From assembly GCF_018397995.1 (NCBI RefSeq), contig NZ_BBQH01000012.1:76144-140143 (forward strand): a DNA stretch of 64,000 bases, read 5' to 3'. The notes beneath the pieces are model-generated. The model saw only the letters and a list, made by a program, of their open reading frames with translations, did not search any database and had not been told where the DNA came from. Made by a program: the position numbers and the translations under genes. This DNA is from Rhizomonospora bruguierae. Its GTDB lineage: Bacteria > Actinomycetota > Actinomycetes > Mycobacteriales > Micromonosporaceae. Every line of letters starts with the position of its first letter. Within the stretch, counting starts at the first letter, position 1. Positions 23,935 through 33,243 of this stretch are shown one piece after another.

Positions 23935-25334
23935 GCGGCCCATTGTTCCAGTGTTGCGGCGATCACATCCGCGGCGGTCTCCCCGGACCGCACGCACGCG
24001 GGTATGCCCACCCCGTCGTACGCGGCGCCGGCCAGCGCGATCGTGCCGGGCAGGGCGGCCCGGGCGGCGGCCACCCGCTCCAGGTGGCCCGGCGCGTACT
24101 GGGGCAGCGCGCCGCCCCACCGCTGCACGAACGACTCCACCGGCGCCGGCAGCGGCCCGACCAGCCCGGACAGTTCCTTGAGCGCCTGGTCGACCAGGTC
24201 CTCGTCCGGCCGCTGGAGCGCCTGCTCCTCGCCGTACCGCCCGACCGACGCGCGCACCAGCGCCACCCCGTCCGGCCGGCGGGTGTGCGGCCACTTGGTG
24301 GTGAAGAACGTGGCGGCCTTGATGAGCATCCCCTCCGCCGCCGGAACCAGCAGCCCGGACAGGTCCGGCAGCTCGGCCGCCGGCAGGGCCAGCGCGACCA
24401 GCGCGACGCTGGCGTACTCCAGGGCGCCGACCGGGGCGGCGGCATCCCCCGGCACCCCGGCCAGCAGGCGCGCGGCGGGCGTGGCGGGCACCGCGAGGAC
24501 CACGGCGTCGGCGGTCACGACCTCGGGGGCGCGGGTGGCGCCGAGGACCAGCCGCCACCGCGGGCCGGGACCGGCCTCCGGCGGCGCGGGGCTCAGTTCC
24601 CGGACCGGGAGCCCCAGGCGCAGATCCGCACCCGACGCCGCCGCGACCGCCTCGACCAGCCGGCTCACCCCGCCCGCGACCGTGGCGAACACGGGCGTGC
24701 CCGGCGGCCGCGGTGCCGCCGCCATGGCCGCGCGCACGGCGCCGGTCAAGGTGTGCCTCACCCGCGCCGCCGCCGCCAGCCCCGGCATCGTCGCCGCCAG
24801 CGACAGCCCGTCCGCCCGGCCCGCGTACACGCCGCCGAGCATCGGGTCGACCAGCCGGTCCACCACCTCGTCGCCCAGCCGCCGGCGCACCAGCGCGCCG
24901 ACCGCCACGTCCCGGCCCGGCTCCAGCAGCGGGCGGCCAGCGTCCCGGTCCAGCTCCGCCGCCGGCCGCGCGACCGCCGCCACCTTCTCCAGATCTCCGG
25001 GGACCCCGACCAGCGTGCCCCCCGGTACCGGGCGCAGGCGGCCGCCGACCGCGAGGGCCGCGGGCCGGGGCGCCGGGTGCACCAACTCCCCCGCCAGGCC
25101 GACCCGCCGCGCCAGCGCCACGGCCGCCGACTCGCCACCGTCCGGGTCGCGGACGAGGAAGTTTTCCGCCCCGCGCTCCACCGGGGACCCCGCCAACTCG
25201 CCGGTGCGCAGCTTCCCGCCGAGCGCGCCGCTCCCCTCGTACACGGTTATGGTGGCTCGGGGAAGGCGCTCCCGCAGGCGGAGCGCGGTAGCGAGGCCGG
25301 CGATCCCCCCGCCGACGACGGCGACACGCGTCAT
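23931..25334 (-). CDS. cgoX: Coproporphyrinogen III oxidase (HemY/CgoX-type flavoprotein)
   Basis: The 467-residue FAD protein begins with the dinucleotide-binding motif [17 protein letters not shown] and has FAD-contact strands further on ([28 protein letters not shown]). The C-terminal [20 protein letters not shown] closes the FAD site. Together with hemQ downstream it belongs to the coproporphyrin-dependent route used by monoderm bacteria, where it oxidises coproporphyrinogen III. The ATG at 25334 starts right at the FAD fold. The protein often carries the older names hemG or hemY and protoporphyrinogen oxidase. Confidence 0.92.
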   Translation of the reverse strand: MTRVAVVGGGIAGLATALRLRERLPRATITVYEGSGALGGKLRTGELAGSPVERGAENFLVRDPDGGESAAVALARRVGLAGELVHPAPRPAALAVGGRLRPVPGGTLVGVPGDLEKVAAVARPAAELDRDAGRPLLEPGRDVAVGALVRRRLGDEVVDRLVDPMLGGVYAGRADGLSLAATMPGLAAAARVRHTLTGAVRAAMAAAPRPPGTPVFATVAGGVSRLVEAVAAASGADLRLGLPVRELSPAPPEAGPGPRWRLVLGATRAPEVVTADAVVLAVPATPAARLLAGVPGDAAAPVGALEYASVALVALALPAAELPDLSGLLVPAAEGMLIKAATFFTTKWPHTRRPDGVALVRASVGRYGEEQALQRPDEDLVDQALKELSGLVGPLPAPVESFVQRWGGALPQYAPGHLERVAAARAALPGTIALAGAAYDGVGIPACVRSGETAADVIAATLEQWAA

Positions 25335-25383
25335 GGCCCCAGCGTGCCAGTCACGGTCCTGACAGGGATGGCGGGGGTCTCGT

Positions 25384-26010
25384 ATGCTCTCGCGCGTGTC
25401 CAGCAGTGCTGAGCGCGGCGGCGCCGGCCGCCGGGGAATCCTGGCCCGGATTCTCGCCGCGCCCGTGCGCGCCACCGGCGTAGCGGCGAGCGCGCTCGCC
25501 CTGGTCGTCTCGGGGTTCACCGGCGGCCTGGAGCCCGCCGCCGCGCCCGGGCCGCCGCAGCAGGCGGCCAAGGCGACGATCGAGGGCAAACCGTGGAATG
25601 TCACGGTCAACGGCGTCGGGTACACAAAGGACGCCAAGCCGCTGCGGCCGGAGAAGGAGGGCGATCACTGGATCGCCGTCGGCGCCACGGTGGAGGTCAC
25701 GGCCGACGAGACCCGCAACGACATCCGGGAGGCGCTGACCCTGGTCGGCGTCCCCGGCCTGCGGAACGAGAAGCCGAGCCGGGTGCTGCTGGGCCGGGAC
25801 GAGACCCAGGCGCCCGAACTGCACCCGGGCCTGCCCGAGAAGCTGCTGTTCTTCTGGGAGATCGACCCGGCGGCCCCCCAGCCGGTCGAGGCGAACGTGC
25901 AGATCTGGGGCAAGACGCAGCGCGCCTCCACACTCACCGGCCACCGGAGTTGGCTGGACCCCGAGGTGAAGGCGCACGTGATCGTCCCCGTCCAGAATCT
26001 GGACCAATGA
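25384..26010 (+). CDS. Secreted or membrane-tethered protein of unknown function
   Basis: The 208-residue product has a basic N-terminus (residues 1-27) and one hydrophobic segment (about 28-50) that can act as signal peptide or anchor. A soluble domain of about 150 residues follows, with beta-strand-like alternation (IEGKPWNVTVNGVGYTKD, IAVGATVEVTADETRNDI, VQIWGKTQRAST). It overlaps the next gene by ATGA, so the three genes 25384-28150 are one translation-coupled unit. I do not recognise the domain; the pattern recalls DUF4352-like immunoglobulin folds seen in the next product. Confidence 0.75.
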   Translation: MLSRVSSSAERGGAGRRGILARILAAPVRATGVAASALALVVSGFTGGLEPAAAPGPPQQAAKATIEGKPWNVTVNGVGYTKDAKPLRPEKEGDHWIAVGATVEVTADETRNDIREALTLVGVPGLRNEKPSRVLLGRDETQAPELHPGLPEKLLFFWEIDPAAPQPVEANVQIWGKTQRASTLTGHRSWLDPEVKAHVIVPVQNLDQ

Positions 26011-26732
26011 CGTACCCCGGCGTTCCGCGGTCCCCCGGCGCCTACCCGGCGCCCGGTTCTTCGCAGCCCCACGGCGCTTATCCTGCGCCTGGTTCTCCCC
26101 CGGCCGCCGGTGGCCCCGACGCGGACGACGGCGGGCGACGGGGCCGATTACGGTCCCGGTTCGGCGCCGGCCTGCTGATCGTCGCGGCGCTGGCCGTCGG
26201 CACGCTCATCCGCTCCGGCACGCCGGATGTGGACACCGCCGAGCGCCCGTTCAGCCGCGCCGGCGTCATCGGGCGACCCGTCGACGCCCGAACCTTCGAC
26301 GCCACCGTCCTGGCCGTCCGCGGCGCCGCGAAGATCCACCGGGACGGCGGGCTGACCGGCCGCCAGGAGCACGACACCGACGGCGTCTGGATCCTCCTCA
26401 AGGTGCGCCTCGAGGCCCACGACCACACGATCCAGGTCGGCTGGGCCGGTCTGAAGGACGGCAAGGGCCGCACCTTCCACAGCACCGAGCGCATCACGCA
26501 GCCGCTGATCGGCGGCCGCTCCCTCCAGCCCGGCATCCCGCTCACCGGCGAGGTGGTCTTCGAGGTGCCCAAGGACGCGGCCACGAACGTCACCCTGCAA
26601 CTCACCGAGCGCCCCATCGACCGACGCATGGCCGCGATGGTCGAGGTTCCGCTGCCCATCAGCCCGTCGGCGGTGGACGGCTGGCTGGCGAACCCGGCCC
26701 CGGTCCAGATTGAGAACCCGGTGGTGGGCTGA
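26007..26732 (+). CDS. Membrane-anchored DUF4352-like protein
   Basis: Residues 1-50 are Pro/Gly/Tyr-rich and cytoplasmic. One membrane helix (about 52-70, GAGLLIVAALAVGTLI) leads to an external domain of about 165 residues with the DUF4352 flavour: DGVWILLKVRLEAHDHTI, GRTFHSTERI, GIPLTGEVVFEVPKDAA and LTERPIDRRMAAMVEV. Such domains are immunoglobulin-like and of unknown ligand. ATG 26007 overlaps the upstream stop and its own stop overlaps the next ATG (26732). Probably part of an envelope complex with both neighbours. Confidence 0.75.
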   Translation: MTYPGVPRSPGAYPAPGSSQPHGAYPAPGSPPAAGGPDADDGGRRGRLRSRFGAGLLIVAALAVGTLIRSGTPDVDTAERPFSRAGVIGRPVDARTFDATVLAVRGAAKIHRDGGLTGRQEHDTDGVWILLKVRLEAHDHTIQVGWAGLKDGKGRTFHSTERITQPLIGGRSLQPGIPLTGEVVFEVPKDAATNVTLQLTERPIDRRMAAMVEVPLPISPSAVDGWLANPAPVQIENPVVG

Positions 26733-28150
26733 TGACACACCCGCCGCACCACCCCGCCCCCGAGCCCGACCACGACCCGGCGGATGCCCCACCCTGGGCG
26801 CATCCGCAGCCCGGCTACCACCACACGGCCCCGACGCAGCCCGGCCATCCCCAACCGCCGGGCTTTCCGAGCCACCCGCCTGCGCCGCCGCCGGGCTTCC
26901 AGGGTCAGCCGGCAGCGCCGGCCGTCGCGGACCCGCATGCACCCGCGCCCTTCCAGGGCCAGCCCGCGCCGCACGGCTTCCCGGGCCAGCCCGCGCCGCA
27001 CGGCTTCCCGGGCCAGCCCGCGGTCCCGGGCCAGTCCGCGCCGCCGGGTCAACTCGCGCAAGGTCAACTCGCGCCTCAGGCGCATCCGGCGCCGCCCTGG
27101 GGGCCGGCGCCGGCCCACCCCCACCCGGGCCAGGTCACGCCGCCTACCGTTCAGCCTCATACAAGGCCACCCGCCGTTCCAGGTCAGCCGGTTCCGCCGG
27201 CCCTGTACAGCCAGCCCTCCTGGGCGCCGCCACCGGGCCAGCCAGCACCGCCCTGGCCACCACAACCAGGCCAGCCAGCACCGCCACCAGCGCCCGGCCA
27301 GCCATCAGCGGCGCCCTGGGCGGCGCAGCCAGGCCAGCCACCAGCGCCCTGGGCGCCGCAACCCGGCCAGCCAGCACCGCCACCAGGTCAGCCAGCCTCG
27401 GCAGCGCGGCAGCCAGCGCCGCCGTGGGCACCGGTGCCCGCTCCGGCGGGTGTGCAGCCGCACCTGGGCGGTCAGTCGGCCGTACCACCTTGGGCGGCGC
27501 CACCCATGCAACCGCCCGGCCCGCCGGCGCCACCGTGGGCTTCCCCACCCGCCGCCCATCCGGCGGCACCACGCCCGGCCGTCCCCGGTGGTGCGCGGGC
27601 CGCCGGGGCGCCGCGGCCGCCCGGGTTCTTCCGGCGGAACCGGTGGGGGCTGATCCTGCTCGTCCCGGCACTCGTCGGCGCCTTCTGGGCGCCGGCCAAG
27701 AACGCCTACGACACCTACCGCTTCACCCCGAACCAGGTGCCGATGGCCGCCAACGGTGCCGGGTGGGTCAGCTACGACGGCGGCCAGGTGCGACTGATCG
27801 AGGTGGGGCAGGCCACGTTCAAGCCGCGGTTCGGGGTGACGCCGTCGGCGCCGGCGGGCACCACCGCGTGGCGGGCCCTTCTGCGGTTCTCCGGCGCGGC
27901 GGAGAAGGCGTTTCTGGGCTGCGAGGTCGAACTCGAGGATGCCCGGGGCCGCCGCTACGCCATGAACCCGTCGGAGATCAGCGGTTTGGGGGCGCTGTAC
28001 GCGGTCTGCACGCCGGGCTCGGACGCGAGCGGGACGCCGGAGTACGACACCGAGGCGTACTTTGTCATGCCGGCCGGGGCGCGACCGGTGGCGGTGCGGA
28101 TCAGCACGCGGGCGATGGCGCCGAACTACGTGAGGCTGACCGTCGGCTGA
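26732..28150 (+). CDS. Pro-rich membrane protein with external domain
   Basis: The 472-residue protein has about 295 residues of Pro/Gln/Ala/Gly-rich low-complexity sequence with repeated FPGQPAPHG and GQPAPPWAPQ units. A basic FFRRNRWG and a single membrane helix (about 305-322) follow, then a C-terminal external domain of about 145 residues with beta-type segments (GWVSYDGGQVRLIEVGQ, KAFLGCEVELEDARGRRYAM). This plan, cytoplasmic proline tail, one helix, outside domain, matches the preceding gene and suggests paralogous subunits. Its last 25 bp overlap the convergent gene at 28126. Function unknown. Confidence 0.75.
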   Translation: MTHPPHHPAPEPDHDPADAPPWAHPQPGYHHTAPTQPGHPQPPGFPSHPPAPPPGFQGQPAAPAVADPHAPAPFQGQPAPHGFPGQPAPHGFPGQPAVPGQSAPPGQLAQGQLAPQAHPAPPWGPAPAHPHPGQVTPPTVQPHTRPPAVPGQPVPPALYSQPSWAPPPGQPAPPWPPQPGQPAPPPAPGQPSAAPWAAQPGQPPAPWAPQPGQPAPPPGQPASAARQPAPPWAPVPAPAGVQPHLGGQSAVPPWAAPPMQPPGPPAPPWASPPAAHPAAPRPAVPGGARAAGAPRPPGFFRRNRWGLILLVPALVGAFWAPAKNAYDTYRFTPNQVPMAANGAGWVSYDGGQVRLIEVGQATFKPRFGVTPSAPAGTTAWRALLRFSGAAEKAFLGCEVELEDARGRRYAMNPSEISGLGALYAVCTPGSDASGTPEYDTEAYFVMPAGARPVAVRISTRAMAPNYVRLTVG

Positions 28151-29646
28151 TTCCAGCCCGGGCCGGCGGGGGTGGCCGCAGGGCCGGGAGCCGCCGGGGC
28201 GGCGGGGTTCGCCGGGCCGGCGGGGGGCGGCGCGGGCGGGCTGGCCGGGACGCTCGACCCGGAGGCGTCCTCGTGCTGGGTGGCCAGGACCCGGTCCACG
28301 GCGGCGGCGAGCAGGCAGGCGAGCAGGGTGTGGCCGATCGCGTCGTTGACCGTCGCCAGCACCCGCGAAACGGGCATCCAGACCTGGCCGAGGTCGCGCG
28401 GGCCGATGAGGAACCGTTCCACCTCCCACAGCCACTTGGTGGCGGTCTGGAGGATCAGGAAGACCAGGCAGAACAGCAGCATCGGGCGCAGCCCGGCCCG
28501 GCCCAGCAGGCGCAGCCCGTGGATCAGGGGCAGGAAGCGCTCGCGCAGTTCGCCGCCGACCGCCCGGCCGGTGCGGCGCAGCGGGCCCGGCCTGGGCGGG
28601 GGTTCGTCCACCACCCGCTGCTGCTCCTGGGTGAGGTCGTTGGGCCCGGCCGCCGCCGGCGCCGCTTCGGACCCGACGGCCGGCGGGGACGCTTCGTGCC
28701 GGTCCTGGGCGGCTTTGTCCTTGGCGAGGCGGCGGCCGTAGACGACGGCGCCGACGGCGAGCCAGGCGACCGGGACCACGATGACCGCCTCCGCCGACGT
28801 GATGAGCTGGCCCACCCAGCCGACCAGCCGCTCACCGGTGCGGGTCAGCGGGCCGAGCGCGCCCAGCAGCTCCGTGCCGGTGCCCTGCGCCCAGCTCACC
28901 ACCCGGCGCTCGCGCGCCCAGTCGAGCAGGTTGCCGGAGTAGGTGGCGACCAGGCCGCCGAACGTGACGATCCAGATCGCCTCGACGTAGGCGCCGAGGA
29001 CGCCCAGCCAGCGGGTCCGGTCGCGGCGCCGGGCCCGGCCGAGCAGCCAGCGCAGCACGAACGCGACGGGCACCACGGCCAGCATCAGCGGCACCGAGAC
29101 CGGCAGGCGTTTCAGCACGTCCGGGTGGCCGCCGTCGAACACCCCGCCCTCGCCGAACAGCGCGTCCTCCAGCACCCGGTACGAGTACGTGCTCAAGTCG
29201 TCCTTCAGGTACCCGTACGAGGCGTAGACGGCGAGGAACGGCACGAGCACGCTGCCCAACTGGTCGAGGACGCCGAGTTGGGTCCGGCCGGGCTCGGTGG
29301 CGCGGCTGAGCCAGGGCAGCGAGGGGCGCACCACCCGCAGCGAGAGCACCAGCGCGCTCAGCGTGGCGATCGGCGCCAGCACCAGGATGAACAGGCCCAG
29401 CACGGCGTGCACGGCGCTGGCCCGCACGGCCACTTCCATCGCCAGTTCTCGCAGGGCCATGCCGGCGAAGACGAGGGCGAACAGCACGGGCCAGTGGCGC
29501 AGGAACAGCCGGCCGGCACCGAGGACCACCGCGCCGGCGTCGCGCAGCGCGGCCAGCCCGAACCGGGACGCTCCCGTGCGCCCCCGCGGCTCGCCCGGCT
29601 CCCCCCGGCCCGCCCGACCCTGTTGCTCGATCAGCCCCGCGGTCAC
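28126..29646 (-). CDS. Polytopic integral membrane protein of unknown function
   Basis: The 506-residue product has at least seven hydrophobic segments (around residues 50-65, 80-105, 135-150, 190-205, 225-245, 285-305 and 390-410), joined by basic cytoplasmic loops. A charged, Pro-rich linker lies near 320-370 and an Ala/Pro-rich C-terminal tail near 460-506. No transporter motif is visible. It overlaps the convergent Pro-rich membrane protein gene by 25 bp. It is located directly downstream of hemE on the same strand, 41 bp away, so it could be cotranscribed with heme synthesis. Confidence 0.7.
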   Translation of the reverse strand: MTAGLIEQQGRAGRGEPGEPRGRTGASRFGLAALRDAGAVVLGAGRLFLRHWPVLFALVFAGMALRELAMEVAVRASAVHAVLGLFILVLAPIATLSALVLSLRVVRPSLPWLSRATEPGRTQLGVLDQLGSVLVPFLAVYASYGYLKDDLSTYSYRVLEDALFGEGGVFDGGHPDVLKRLPVSVPLMLAVVPVAFVLRWLLGRARRRDRTRWLGVLGAYVEAIWIVTFGGLVATYSGNLLDWARERRVVSWAQGTGTELLGALGPLTRTGERLVGWVGQLITSAEAVIVVPVAWLAVGAVVYGRRLAKDKAAQDRHEASPPAVGSEAAPAAAGPNDLTQEQQRVVDEPPPRPGPLRRTGRAVGGELRERFLPLIHGLRLLGRAGLRPMLLFCLVFLILQTATKWLWEVERFLIGPRDLGQVWMPVSRVLATVNDAIGHTLLACLLAAAVDRVLATQHEDASGSSVPASPPAPPPAGPANPAAPAAPGPAATPAGPGWNQPTVSLT

Positions 29647-29687
29647 GCGGACAGGCTAGCCGAGCACCGCGCCACTCCGGGTGCCCG

Positions 29688-30722
29688 TCACCGCGCGGAC
29701 GCGGTGTGCACCAGGTCCACGATGCGGGTCAGCACCTCGGCGTCGGTCTCGGGTAGCACGCCGTGACCGAGGTTGAACACGTGCCCCGGCGCGGACCGCC
29801 CGTCGGCCAGCACCCGCCGCACCTCGTCCTCGATCACGTCCCACGGGGCGAAGACCACGCACGGGTCCAGGTTGCCCTGCACCGCGCGCCCGCCGACCCG
29901 CCCGGCGGCCTGGTCGAGGGGGGTGCGCCAGTCGACGCCGACCACGTCCGCGCCGGCCTCGCCCATCGCCGTGAGTAGCGGCGCGGTGCCCACTCCGAAG
30001 TGGATCCGGGGTACGCCGGCGTCGGCCAGGCTCGACAGCACGTGGCTGGAGTGCGGCAGCACGAAGCGGCGGTAGTCCCGCTCGGAGAGGGCTCCGGCCC
30101 AGGAGTCGAACAGCTGCACGGCGCTGACCCCGGCCGCCACCTGCACCCGCAGGAACGCCAGGGTGATCTCGGCGAGGCGGGCGCAGAGGGCGTGCCACAC
30201 CTGCGGCGCCTGGTACATGAACGCCTTGGTCTTCGCGTGGGTGCGCGACGGGCCGCCCTCGACCAGGTAGCTGGCCAGCGTGAAGGGGGCACCCGCGAAG
30301 CCGATCAGCGGGGTCGGCCCCAGCTCCTTGACCAGCAGGCGGACCGCCTCGTCTACATAGGACACATCGGCACCGTCGATCGGGCGCAGCCGCTCCACGT
30401 CCGCCGCGGTGCGCACCGGCTCGGCGATCACCGGCCCGGTGCCGGGCACGATATCCAGCTCCACCCCGGCCGCCGCCACGGGCACCACGATGTCGCTGAA
30501 CAGGATCGCCGCGTCCACCCGGTGCCGCCGCACCGGCTGGAGCGTGATCTCGCAGACCAGCTCAGGCCGCCGGCACGACTCCAGCATGCCGATCCCCTCG
30601 CGCACCCGGCGGTACTCGGGCAGCGAGCGCCCCGCCTGCCGCATGAACCAGACCGGTGTGTACGGGACCGGCTCCCCGCGGCAGGCGCGCAGGAAGGCGG
30701 AGCCCTCGGTTTCGCGTGTCAT
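29688..30722 (-). CDS. hemE: Uroporphyrinogen III decarboxylase
   Basis: The 344-residue protein carries UroD signatures: [16 protein letters not shown] near the N-terminus (the RQAGR motif), [23 protein letters not shown], and [12 protein letters not shown] at the C-terminus. It converts uroporphyrinogen III to coproporphyrinogen III, the substrate of the CgoX enzyme encoded 4.4 kb away on the same strand. ATG 30722 and ATG 30731 are both possible starts. DUF3000 diverges from it, a common actinobacterial arrangement. Confidence 0.96.
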   Translation of the reverse strand: MTRETEGSAFLRACRGEPVPYTPVWFMRQAGRSLPEYRRVREGIGMLESCRRPELVCEITLQPVRRHRVDAAILFSDIVVPVAAAGVELDIVPGTGPVIAEPVRTAADVERLRPIDGADVSYVDEAVRLLVKELGPTPLIGFAGAPFTLASYLVEGGPSRTHAKTKAFMYQAPQVWHALCARLAEITLAFLRVQVAAGVSAVQLFDSWAGALSERDYRRFVLPHSSHVLSSLADAGVPRIHFGVGTAPLLTAMGEAGADVVGVDWRTPLDQAAGRVGGRAVQGNLDPCVVFAPWDVIEDEVRRVLADGRSAPGHVFNLGHGVLPETDAEVLTRIVDLVHTASAR

Positions 30723-30824
30723 CGCCTGCATCGTGTCATGTCCCGGCCGGTCACGGCCCGCCGCCCGGCACCGGCCCGGCGCGCCGCGCGGCCCGCGCCC
30801 GTGGCTCGGCCTACGCTGCGGACT

Positions 30825-31394
30825 ATGGCGTCGTCGACCGTCCTTCCCGAGACGTTCACGCGCGCCGTCGCCGGCCTGCGCGCGGTGCGGCCGCGCGCCG
30901 AGATCATGCTGGAGGAGATCCCCGCGCCGCAGCGCCTGGCCCCGTACGCGCACGCGCTGAGCGCCACCGTGCTGCGCGGCGGCGACGAGGTGGCCACCGG
31001 CCGGCTGATCCTGCTGCACGACCCGGCCGGGCACGAGGCGTGGGCGGGCACCCTGCGCCTGGTCACCTACGTCACCGCCGAACTGGAGCCGGAACTGGCC
31101 ACGGACGCGCTGCTGCCCGCCGTCGGCTGGAGCTGGCTGGTCGACGCCCTGGACACCCAGGACGCCCCCTACCGGGCGATCGCCGGGACCGTCACCCAGA
31201 CCCTCTCCACCCGCTTCGGTGAGCTGGCCGGGCCGGTGGCCGGCGCGGACATCGAGATCCGCGCCTCGTGGACCCCGACCACCGACGACCTCGCGCCGCA
31301 CCTGGGCGCCTGGTGCGTGCTGCTCGCCTCGACGGCCGGACTGCCGCCGCCCGGGGTGACCTCCATCACCGATCGGACCCACCCGGCCGCCTGA
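30825..31394 (+). CDS. DUF3000 family protein
   Basis: The 189-residue protein matches the conserved actinobacterial DUF3000 family: [21 protein letters not shown] at the start, [35 protein letters not shown] and the near-terminal [19 protein letters not shown]. The function is unknown. It is typically found divergent from hemE, as here. Cytosolic, no signal peptide. ATG 30825 gives the usual length. Confidence 0.92.
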   Translation: MASSTVLPETFTRAVAGLRAVRPRAEIMLEEIPAPQRLAPYAHALSATVLRGGDEVATGRLILLHDPAGHEAWAGTLRLVTYVTAELEPELATDALLPAVGWSWLVDALDTQDAPYRAIAGTVTQTLSTRFGELAGPVAGADIEIRASWTPTTDDLAPHLGAWCVLLASTAGLPPPGVTSITDRTHPAA

Positions 31395-31401
31395 CGCCGC
31401 C

Positions 31402-33108
31402 TCAGCAGATCGAGATCGAGTCGCAGGCGATACCGATGGGGACGGCGAGCCCGATGCCCTCGGCGTCGCGCGCCTTGGCGGTGGCGATGCCGACCACCTT
31501 CTTCTCCCCGTTGATCACGGGGCCGCCCGAGTTGCCCGGGTTGATCGGGGCGTCGAACTGGATGACCGTGCCCGCCCCGTCCGGGTCGTTGCGGAAGGCG
31601 CTGACCACGCCGGTGGTGACCGAGTCGCTGAGCCCGAGCGGCGAGCCCACCACGATGATCTGCTGGCCCGACTTGACCGGCTTGTCCGCGACGACCAGTC
31701 CGCTGATCTTCTCGCTGGTGCGCAGGTGTGCGAGGTCGTTCTCCTCGTCCACCTCGACGATCGTGGCCGTGAACTTGTCCGACTGCCGCTCCAGCTGCAC
31801 CTCGCGCCCGCCGGCCTTCCAGACCGACTCCACGACGTGGAAGTTGGTGAACAGGTTCGCGCCGCCGCCCGTCGCGGGCTTGCCCACCGCGAACGCGGTA
31901 CCGAGGAAGTTGCCCGCCTTGACCCGGAACACGCTGGGCAGCACGGCGGTGGCGACGGCCTCGGGGTTGAACACCTTGCCCGCCTGGGCGGCGAGCTGCG
32001 CGGTCTGGTCCTCCAGCGCCCGCAGCCGCCCGTCGTCCGAGGACTGCGCGTCCGCGTTACGCCGGTCGGCCTCGGCCAGCCGGTCGCTCAGTTGGTTGAT
32101 CTGCAGGGCCTGCAGCACCGCCACCGCGATCAACACCGCCACCAGCGTCAGCGCCACCACGCCGGGCCAGGCCAGCCGCCGCGGCGCCTTTTCCGGGTAC
32201 CCGGGGGTCGTCGCGCCCGAAATCGGCGCGGCGGGAGTGCCGCCACCCGCGGGCGGCACGGAGGCCGGCGGGGCGAACCCGGCCGGAGCCGGAGCCGGCA
32301 CGCCGAACGGCGGCGCGGAGGACGCCGAAGGCGGAGCTGCCGAGGCGTGCACGGAAGCCCCGGAGAACCCGGATGGGGGCGCGGAGGCATACGCGGGGGG
32401 GCCGGACGGCCGGGCCTGCCAGGCGGCGCCAGCGGGTGACCCGGCCGGGCCGCCACCCGCCGCCGGACCCGAACCCATCACCGGCGCACCCGGGTTCGCG
32501 CCCACCGCAGGCGCTGCCGAACTCGCGCCCGCCGGCGCGCCAAGGCTCGCGCCCCCCGCCGGTCGGTACGGCCCCGCACCCGTTGCCGCCGAAGGCTGAC
32601 CCGCACCCCCCGGCGGCACGTACGGGCTCGCGCCCGGCGGCACGTGGGGGTTGGCGCCCGGCGCACTGCCCTGGCCAGCGGACGGCGCCGCATACAGGTT
32701 CGCGCCCGGCGCACCGGCCTGGCCAGCGGGCGGTTCTGCATACGGGTTGGCACCCGGCGCACTGCCCTGGGCAGCGGGCGGCGCCGCATACAGGTTCGCG
32801 CCGGGCGCACTGCCCTGGGCAGCGGGCGGCGCCGCATACAGGTTCGCGCCGGGCGCACCGGCCTGGGCAGCGGGCGGCGCCGCGAGCGGGTTGGCGGACG
32901 GCGGCACGGGCACGGAGCCGTACACCCGCGACGGATCGCGGCGGGGCGGGTCGAGGCGCGGCGGCAGCGGCCCGGGCCGCGCACCGGCGGCGGTGCCGGG
33001 CGGCGGCACCGCGGTCGACTCCTCGCCCGGCGGCCCGTTCCCCGGCGCCGGTTGCGGCGCCGAGGGCTGGCCGGGCTCGGCGTCGCGCGGGTCGTACCCA
33101 GCGGTCAT
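31402..33108 (-). CDS. Membrane-anchored trypsin-like serine protease with repeat-rich N-terminus
   Basis: The 568-residue protein has about 300 cytoplasmic residues rich in Pro/Ala/Gly with a 16-residue repeat ([16 protein letters not shown] type). One membrane helix ([19 protein letters not shown]) and a short coiled coil come next. The C-terminal trypsin-like domain has the triad His (FTNFHVVES), Asp ([10 protein letters not shown]) and Ser ([10 protein letters not shown]). There is no PDZ domain, unlike usual HtrA proteases. The stop falls at a Cys shortly after the protease core. It probably acts outside the membrane in envelope quality control. ATG 33108 was chosen as the start of the Pro-rich frame with a plausible site. 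Confidence 0.88.
   Translation of the reverse strand: MTAGYDPRDAEPGQPSAPQPAPGNGPPGEESTAVPPPGTAAGARPGPLPPRLDPPRRDPSRVYGSVPVPPSANPLAAPPAAQAGAPGANLYAAPPAAQGSAPGANLYAAPPAAQGSAPGANPYAEPPAGQAGAPGANLYAAPSAGQGSAPGANPHVPPGASPYVPPGGAGQPSAATGAGPYRPAGGASLGAPAGASSAAPAVGANPGAPVMGSGPAAGGGPAGSPAGAAWQARPSGPPAYASAPPSGFSGASVHASAAPPSASSAPPFGVPAPAPAGFAPPASVPPAGGGTPAAPISGATTPGYPEKAPRRLAWPGVVALTLVAVLIAVAVLQALQINQLSDRLAEADRRNADAQSSDDGRLRALEDQTAQLAAQAGKVFNPEAVATAVLPSVFRVKAGNFLGTAFAVGKPATGGGANLFTNFHVVESVWKAGGREVQLERQSDKFTATIVEVDEENDLAHLRTSEKISGLVVADKPVKSGQQIIVVGSPLGLSDSVTTGVVSAFRNDPDGAGTVIQFDAPINPGNSGGPVINGEKKVVGIATAKARDAEGIGLAVPIGIACDSISIC
32651..32890. repeat. Five tandem 48-bp repeats in the protease gene
   Basis: Five consecutive 48-bp units start at 32651, 32699, 32747, 32795 and 32843. 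They encode the 16-residue [16 protein letters not shown]-type unit of the protease's cytoplasmic tail. Units three and four are nearly identical in DNA, so the tract is expected to vary in copy number between strains. Confidence 0.85.
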
Positions 33109-33243
33109 AACAGGACGTCCTCCCCATTGACGTGCGCCCGCCAGCATGCCACCGTCCGGCAACCCCGTGGGGCCCACCCCGGTATGCCGACGCGCCGGAC
33201 CCGGCTGCGACAGGTGAACACCGGTTGACACTACGGTTGTCGG

